Position numbers and translations under genes: made by a program
Shown here: piece after piece, positions 59,615-64,000 of the stretch
Position numbering within the stretch: position 1 is the stretch's first letter
How the letters are laid out: each line of letters starts with the position of its first letter
The notes under the pieces: model-generated
What the model saw: the letters and a program-made list of their open reading frames with translations, nothing else
What the model was told of the DNA's origin: nothing
Database searches by the model: none
Origin: Spirochaetia bacterium
GTDB lineage: Bacteria > Spirochaetota > Spirochaetia > CADAEX01
Length of the DNA: 64,000 nucleotides
Assembly: GCA_017446885.1 (NCBI GenBank)
Contig: JAFSOR010000017.1
Span: 1 to 64,000 of the forward strand
Direction of reading: 5' to 3'

Positions 59615-60919
59615 TTAAAAGGTCTTCTTAAGGTAGTCCTTAAGAGCTTCGGCTGTATTCTCCACAACCACAGAGTGCTTCTCAAGCTTAAGGAGCCGCT
59701 CCAGGTTAGGGGGCAGAGCAGGGCGGCTGCCTGTAGCCTCTTCCACCACCTCTAGGAACTTGCCCGGGTGTGCAGTTGAGAGGGAGATTATAGCTGTATC
59801 TTTTGGCTGATACTTTTCCTTGTACCTGCACGATGCCACATAGCCTACTGCTGTGTGCGGATCTATGAACTTCTTCTTCTCTGCATAGAAGTCCTTGATA
59901 GCCTGCAGGGTATCTTCGTTGGATACCCAGGCTCCCTTTATCAGGGCTCCCATCTTCTTGTAATCATCGTCAAAAATGTATCTAAGCCGCTCGAAGTTGC
60001 TCGGGTCGCCTACGTCCATGGCGTTGGAGTAGGTCTTGAAGCTTGGGTGCGGCTCGTACTTGCCCGACTCCAGGTACATCGGTACCTCGTTGTTCAGGTT
60101 TGTTGCTGCGATAAACTCCTTTACAGGCATTCCCCAGCACCAGTCAAGCACTCCGGCTGTAAGGTTTCCGAAGTTTCCGCTAGGCACGCAGAATACGATG
60201 TTCTTGTACTTTGCCTTGAGCTGGTTATAGGCATACATATAGTAGAAGGACTGTGGGAACAATCTTCCCAGGTTGATTGAGTTTGCCGATGTCAGCGGCA
60301 GATACTGCATATCAAGGCTGGTAAAGATTTGTTTTACCATACGCTGGCAGTCGTCGAATGAGCCTTTTACCTCCAGGGCCCTTACGTTCTTGCCCAGTGT
60401 GGTAAGCTGCTTTTCCTGCAGAGGGCTTACACGGCCGGAGGGGTATAGAATGACAACATCGATGTTCTTTTTCTCAAAGAAGGCCTGTGCAACTGCGCTC
60501 CCGGTGTCGCCCGATGTGGCGGTGAGTATGATGGCTCTGCGGTTTTCGGACTGAAGGAATTCTTCCATGGATGCTGCCAGGAAGCAGGCTCCGAAGTCCT
60601 TGAATGCCGATGATGGGCCGTGGAAAAGCTCTTCGATATAGATGTCATTTCCGGTATCCACAATCTCGGGCTTGAAGTAATAGGCCCGGTTGATGATCCG
60701 CGCTGCAGTCTCTTTGTCCATCTCGTCCTTGAGTATGGCGGCAGTGAGCTCTATTGCAGACTCGTTGAATGGTGTGTCGGCTGTCATTTCTGCATAAAGG
60801 GCAGAAAGGTCCGGTGTGGAATCGGGTACGAAAAGGCCGCCTTCCGGGGAAAGACCCTGGAAAACAGCTTCCTTGAATGTTACAACTCTATTTTTGTCTC
60901 TTGTGCTTATGAATTTCAT
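59615..60919 (-). CDS. thrC: Threonine synthase
   Basis: A 434-residue PLP enzyme that makes threonine from phosphohomoserine. MKFISTRDKNRVVTFKEAVFQ-type opening with SPEGGLFVP is the thrC signature, the PLP lysine is Lys107 in GPSSAFKDFG, and LTATSGDTGSAVAQAF and CVPSGNFGNLTAG complete the cofactor site. The length agrees with the long bacterial type. The ATG at 60919 is the usual family start. A 66-base divergent intergenic region separates it from the next gene; no clear consensus promoter stands out there. Confidence 0.95.
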   Translation of the reverse strand: MKFISTRDKNRVVTFKEAVFQGLSPEGGLFVPDSTPDLSALYAEMTADTPFNESAIELTAAILKDEMDKETAARIINRAYYFKPEIVDTGNDIYIEELFHGPSSAFKDFGACFLAASMEEFLQSENRRAIILTATSGDTGSAVAQAFFEKKNIDVVILYPSGRVSPLQEKQLTTLGKNVRALEVKGSFDDCQRMVKQIFTSLDMQYLPLTSANSINLGRLFPQSFYYMYAYNQLKAKYKNIVFCVPSGNFGNLTAGVLDWCWGMPVKEFIAATNLNNEVPMYLESGKYEPHPSFKTYSNAMDVGDPSNFERLRYIFDDDYKKMGALIKGAWVSNEDTLQAIKDFYAEKKKFIDPHTAVGYVASCRYKEKYQPKDTAIISLSTAHPGKFLEVVEEATGSRPALPPNLERLLKLEKHSVVVENTAEALKDYLKKTF

Positions 60920-60985
60920 AATTTCATAATATATCAAGTTTTGTGTTTTTACTATACATTTTCTTGAAAGAACGTTAAAATTATA

Positions 60986-61708
60986 ATGATGAATAAGATT
61001 CCAGAAATCAGCAGAGCCCGTGGCTACTATGTTTACACCGCAAACGGAAAGCGCTACCTTGATATGGCGCTGGAAGGGGGGCGGTTAATTATGGGGCACA
61101 GGCAGAAGGGCTACGCCCTGGCAATGAAGAATGCCATAGACAAAGGTATTCTAAGCTGTTATCCATCGCCTTATGCTGGACGTCTTAAGAAGGCTGTTAA
61201 GGAGCTTTTGGGAAAGGAGTGCTTTGTATACCTGTTAAGTAGCGAAGAGCGGGCAAGAGAGATCCTGAAACAAGTTCAGGATGACGCCTCAGTTCAGACC
61301 CTACTGCTTCCAGTCCCAGCTGCCTTTGCGCCCGGGGTTGTGGTTTCAGGCAGCGAGCTCTCTTTGGAAGATGAGTCTGTTTCGCCGGTGATTCTTGCAG
61401 GTGCGGTGCGTGCAGTCTATAACCTGATAGCTTTTAAGAAAGAGGCCGATTACTCTGGCTGGGAAAAGGGAGGCAAAGCCGATTCTTGCAAGAGCCTTAC
61501 AGAAGCCTGTGGGGACAGGTGGGAAGTGGAGCTTCCGTACATCTTTCCACTCTTTGAGCCTGACAAATACGGAGCTGTGTGGAATGCCTCCTTTGAGGCA
61601 GGGATCATGCTTTCACCCGATTACGACAAGCCTTCTGTCTTGCCCCCATATGATGAGCTTGCAGAAGGAATGCGGAAAAAGGTGCTGAAATTACTGGCAG
61701 AATGCTAA
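60986..61708 (+). CDS. Class III aminotransferase-like remnant without the PLP domain
   Basis: A 240-residue protein whose ends look like a class III aminotransferase. The start (RARGYYVYTANGKRYLDMAL ... GHRQKG) matches the N-terminal small domain of glutamate-semialdehyde or acetylornithine aminotransferases. The last 50 residues (FEAGIMLSPDYDKPSVLPPY ... ELAEGMRKKVLKLL) match their C-terminal small domain. The large domain with the PLP lysine is missing. The middle contains a CCTGAA palindrome (61262-61282). It is therefore either a decayed gene or a small protein with another role. The reading frame is intact and the start ATGATG is good. Confidence 0.6.
   Translation: MMNKIPEISRARGYYVYTANGKRYLDMALEGGRLIMGHRQKGYALAMKNAIDKGILSCYPSPYAGRLKKAVKELLGKECFVYLLSSEERAREILKQVQDDASVQTLLLPVPAAFAPGVVVSGSELSLEDESVSPVILAGAVRAVYNLIAFKKEADYSGWEKGGKADSCKSLTEACGDRWEVELPYIFPLFEPDKYGAVWNASFEAGIMLSPDYDKPSVLPPYDELAEGMRKKVLKLLAEC
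61262..61282 (+). repeat. ATCCTGAA/TTCAGGAT palindrome inside a coding sequence
   Basis: Eight-base arms (61262-61269 and 61275-61282) around ACAAG, read in frame as ILKQVQDD. A near-identical palindrome is at 22929-22947. Confidence 0.75.
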
Positions 61709-61719
61709 AATAAGGATAT

Positions 61720-62442
61720 ATGAACGATATGAAATTGCTGGTAATAATTCCAACCTACAACGAGATTGAAAATATTAGAAAACTGCTGCCGGAGGTTTTC
61801 GCTGTAATTCCAGGGAATGCAGGAATTCTGGTTGTTGATGACAGTTCCCCCGATGGAACAGCTGCTGCAGTAAAAGAGATGCAGAGCCAGTATCCAGAGC
61901 AGCTTTTTATACTGGAGCGGAGTGGAAAACAGGGTCTTGCAACAGCCTATATAACCGGGTTCAAGTGGGGCATGGAGCATGGCTTTGATGTGCTGTGCGA
62001 GATGGATGCCGATTTTTCCCATAAGCCTGAGTACCTGCTTGAACTTTACGAAGCAATCCAGAGCTATGATGTTGCGATTGGATCACGCAATATCAAGGGG
62101 GGCAGCGTGGAGAACTGGTCGTTCCTGCGGAACCTTATCTCTAAGGGTGGCTCTTTGTATTCCAGAATTGTGCTGGGGGTTAAGGTTAAGGATCTTACTG
62201 GTGGCTACAACATGTGGCGAAAGGAAGCGCTTGATAAGATAGGGCTTGACTCCATAATCTCCAGAGGCTACAGCTTCCAGATAGAGATGAAGGCTAAGGC
62301 CGAGAAAAGGGGTTGCTCCATAAAGGAGATTCCTATAGTGTTTCCCGACAGGGTTTATGGGCAGTCAAAGATGAGCCAGGGGATTTTCCTTGAGGCTCTG
62401 GCAAATGTCTGGAAGGTTAGGAAGTGTTTAAAAAATTCTTAA
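61720..62442 (+). CDS. Polyprenol-phosphate mannosyltransferase-like enzyme (DPM1 family)
   Basis: A 240-residue GT-A enzyme without membrane helices. LLVIIPTYNEIENIRKLLPE, VVDDSSPDGT, CEMDADFSHKPEYL and GSRNIKGGSVENWSFLR are the signatures of dolichol/polyprenol monophosphomannose synthases. It probably loads mannose or a similar sugar on the lipid carrier. It overlaps the GtrA gene by 19 bases, giving a donor-loading and flipping pair parallel to the one at 49776-51096. TAAGGA lies before the ATG. Confidence 0.93.
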   Translation: MNDMKLLVIIPTYNEIENIRKLLPEVFAVIPGNAGILVVDDSSPDGTAAAVKEMQSQYPEQLFILERSGKQGLATAYITGFKWGMEHGFDVLCEMDADFSHKPEYLLELYEAIQSYDVAIGSRNIKGGSVENWSFLRNLISKGGSLYSRIVLGVKVKDLTGGYNMWRKEALDKIGLDSIISRGYSFQIEMKAKAEKRGCSIKEIPIVFPDRVYGQSKMSQGIFLEALANVWKVRKCLKNS

Positions 62443-62813
62443 AGTTCGGAATAACTGGCGGGCTGGGTACTGTGACCAACCTGGTGCTCTTTTTTATCTT
62501 TGCAGATAAGATGAATATGCCGCCAACACCGGTGAGCATGGCCTGTTTCATTATCGCAGGAACTCAGAACTATCTTATAAACCATCTGTGGACATTCAAA
62601 GCCCAGAGCAGGGGAACCAGTCCGTCGTTCACCCTCTGGGGCAAGTTCATGGCATCTTCTCTGTGCGGATTGGCAATTAATATTGCGGTGCTGAACCTGC
62701 TGCTCTATTTCCTCACCTGGCCATATGCGACTATCCCGCAGGCCTTGGGTATACTTGCCGGAATGGGTGTGAATTTTCTATTTTCTAATTTCTTTGTGTT
62801 CAGAAAACGTTAA
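62424..62813 (+). CDS. GtrA-family membrane protein
   Basis: A 129-residue protein with four helices, opening FKKFLKFGITGGLGTVTNLV and ending VNFLFSNFFVFRKR, both typical of GtrA. NYLINHLWTFK is the conserved loop after helix two. It is coupled to the DPM1-like enzyme and probably flips its product. The GTG at 62424 has a good GGAAGGTTAGG upstream. It ends two bases before the convergent P-ATPase gene stop. Confidence 0.92.
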   Translation: MFKKFLKFGITGGLGTVTNLVLFFIFADKMNMPPTPVSMACFIIAGTQNYLINHLWTFKAQSRGTSPSFTLWGKFMASSLCGLAINIAVLNLLLYFLTWPYATIPQALGILAGMGVNFLFSNFFVFRKR

Positions 62814-62815
62814 AT

Positions 62816-64000
62816 TTACTGAATGCTGACTACCTTGTAGCCTTTATCCTCGACTGCCTTCTTGATTACTGCATTGTCCACATCGCCCGAAAGGGAGAGG
62901 ATTGCAGTTCCCGCCTTGTGGCTTACCTCGGCAGAAGTCACGTTTCCCAAAGCTTCCAGAGTATTCTTTACATTTGCCTCGCAGTGTGGGCACATCATTC
63001 CTTCAATCTTTACTGTTTTTTTCATATTTTTTCTCCTATTTATTTTCTCTTTATCCTGTCCCTTGGGTCTGAAAAGATTCAGCCGCAGGGCGTTCATGCA
63101 AACGGTAAAACTGGACAGGCTCATAGCAGCGGCCCCAATCATGGGGTTCATCTTCCAGCCTAAAAGCCCTGCTGCCAGAGGTATGCAGATAAGGTTGTAG
63201 AAGAATGCCCAGAACAGGTTCTCGTGGATATTCCGCAATGTCCTGCGGCTTAATTCCACAGCGGTGGCCACATCGGACAATGTGCTGTTAACCAGGACTA
63301 TGTCGGCACTGTCCACAGCCACATCTGCACCGGCTCCGATAGCTATTCCTATATCTGCCCGGGTCAGGGCCGGAGCATCATTTATCCCGTCTCCAACCAT
63401 AGCCACTTTCCCATCTTCCTGAAGCTTCCTTATTGCTGCCTCTTTCCCATCCGGCAGCACCCCTGCAATCACATCGTCAACTCCAACCTGACTTCCGATA
63501 GCCTTTGCTGTCCCTGCGTTGTCGCCGGTCAGCATCACCACCTTGAGCCCCATATCCTGCATCCTCCGGATTGCCTCCGGGGAATCTGGTTTTATCACAT
63601 CTGCCACAGCTATAATGCCCAGCAGCCTGCCTTCCTCCTCGAAGAACAGCGGCGTCTTGCCTACCTTGGCCAGCGCCTCCCCCGCCTGAGTCATCGTCTT
63701 GCCAGCCCATGCGCTGTCCTGTGCTGCCAGCACATCCACCGGTGCCAGAGTGCTTATATAAGCGCCGCTGCCACCGTGGGCTTTCTTGCCATCAATCAGG
63801 GCAGTGACGCCGGCACCCGACAGGGCGCTGAAACCCGATGTCGACGGCATCCCTGCTCCCTGGGAGAGCGCTTCGGCCACAATGGCCTTGGCCAGCGGGT
63901 GCTCGCTCTTTGCCTCCAGGGCGTAAGCCTTTTCAAGGAGCTCGCCCGAGGTCACACCCACGGCCGGGATTATATCTGTAACCCGAGGTTCGCCGCGTGT
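62816..64000 (-). CDS. Heavy-metal (copper-type) P-type ATPase with C-terminal HMA domain, N-terminal part outside window
   Basis: The C-terminal part of a P1B ATPase; the reading frame is open to the window end (TRGEPRVTD...), so the start lies outside. Visible are the nucleotide-binding domain with SEHPLAKAI, the TGD motif in VVMLTGDNAG, GDGINDAPAL, and the last two helices ending MSLSSFTVCMNALRLNLFR with the conserved MxxSS and N residues of copper pumps. After a short basic linker it continues into a heavy-metal-binding domain with MMCPHCEANV (CxxC). That domain looks like a CopZ chaperone joined in frame at the C-terminus, since HMA domains are usually N-terminal. Confidence 0.9.
   Translation of the reverse strand, partial: TRGEPRVTDIIPAVGVTSGELLEKAYALEAKSEHPLAKAIVAEALSQGAGMPSTSGFSALSGAGVTALIDGKKAHGGSGAYISTLAPVDVLAAQDSAWAGKTMTQAGEALAKVGKTPLFFEEEGRLLGIIAVADVIKPDSPEAIRRMQDMGLKVVMLTGDNAGTAKAIGSQVGVDDVIAGVLPDGKEAAIRKLQEDGKVAMVGDGINDAPALTRADIGIAIGAGADVAVDSADIVLVNSTLSDVATAVELSRRTLRNIHENLFWAFFYNLICIPLAAGLLGWKMNPMIGAAAMSLSSFTVCMNALRLNLFRPKGQDKEKINRRKNMKKTVKIEGMMCPHCEANVKNTLEALGNVTSAEVSHKAGTAILSLSGDVDNAVIKKAVEDKGYKVVSIQ

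Noticed and set aside
60920-60985. A divergent promoter pair between threonine synthase and the aminotransferase remnant
   Set aside because: Several AT-rich hexamers are present but none has a -35 at good spacing, so I do not list a promoter.

Overview
The window is gene-dense bacterial DNA from a diderm bacterium. It has outer-membrane barrels with signal peptides, lipoproteins with lipoboxes, and a LolA-like periplasmic protein. Start codons are often TTG or GTG, genes overlap by 1-20 bases, and there is no IS element, rRNA, tRNA or CRISPR array. The mix of CotH-kinase lipoproteins, a Lol-like ABC system, a TagF/LicD-type surface polymer locus and a long poly-G tract looks most like a host-associated Treponema-type spirochaete. 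That assignment is inferred from gene content and is only moderately secure. No stretch longer than 300 bases lacks a gene.

Almost the whole window is one surface-glycan and cell-envelope region. From 1 to 12.0 kb lie glycosyltransferases, an aldolase/TPP-enzyme/epimerase trio, a membrane glycosyltransferase, a Wzx-type flippase and a GlfT2-like transferase. Parts of this stretch (702-2027 and about 7.2-12.0 kb) are much more AT-rich than the rest and look imported. From 12.0 to 16.9 kb is a teichoic-acid-like block: an IspD/TarI-type cytidylyltransferase, an extended SDR, two tandem CDP-glycerol/ribitol phosphotransferase-like proteins and a LicD protein. A radical SAM protein, a family 2 transferase and a DinJ/YafQ toxin-antitoxin pair follow.

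The most unusual element is a two-gene module present twice (19722-23527 and 34051-38210). A YidC/Oxa1-like membrane domain is fused to a sulfatase/phosphoglycerol-transferase-type domain, and this gene overlaps a TagF-like protein with a DPGTGS-type hydrophobic N-terminus. The second copy lies directly downstream of a TagD-like CDP-glycerol synthase and UDP-glucose dehydrogenase. This suggests a diderm machine that builds or transfers phosphoglycerol-type groups on surface glycans. Between the copies (24.4-29.9 kb) is a Lol-like ABC system: two FtsX permeases, a LolA-like protein, an outer-membrane barrel and a convergent ATPase. A membrane protein and an initiating sugar-phosphate transferase follow.

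From 38.2 to 51.1 kb are YfhO, a flippase fused to a glycosyltransferase, a five-bladed propeller protein, UDP-glucuronate 4-epimerase, a GT-C protein, several glycosyltransferases and a GtrA/GtrB pair. From 51.1 to 59.1 kb are a ChbG-type deacetylase, two outer-membrane barrel/CotH pairs, two more CotH lipoproteins (one shifted out of frame at a run of ten G) and a DUF4956 membrane protein. The right end holds ordinary genes: YgjV, threonine synthase, an aminotransferase remnant, a DPM1-like/GtrA pair and a copper-type P-ATPase cut by the window end.

Short palindromic repeats with GGTCA/TGACC or GTCAG/CTGAC cores, and a CCTGAA...TTCAGG palindrome, recur inside coding sequences in frame. They recall the intragenic palindromic elements of Rickettsia.
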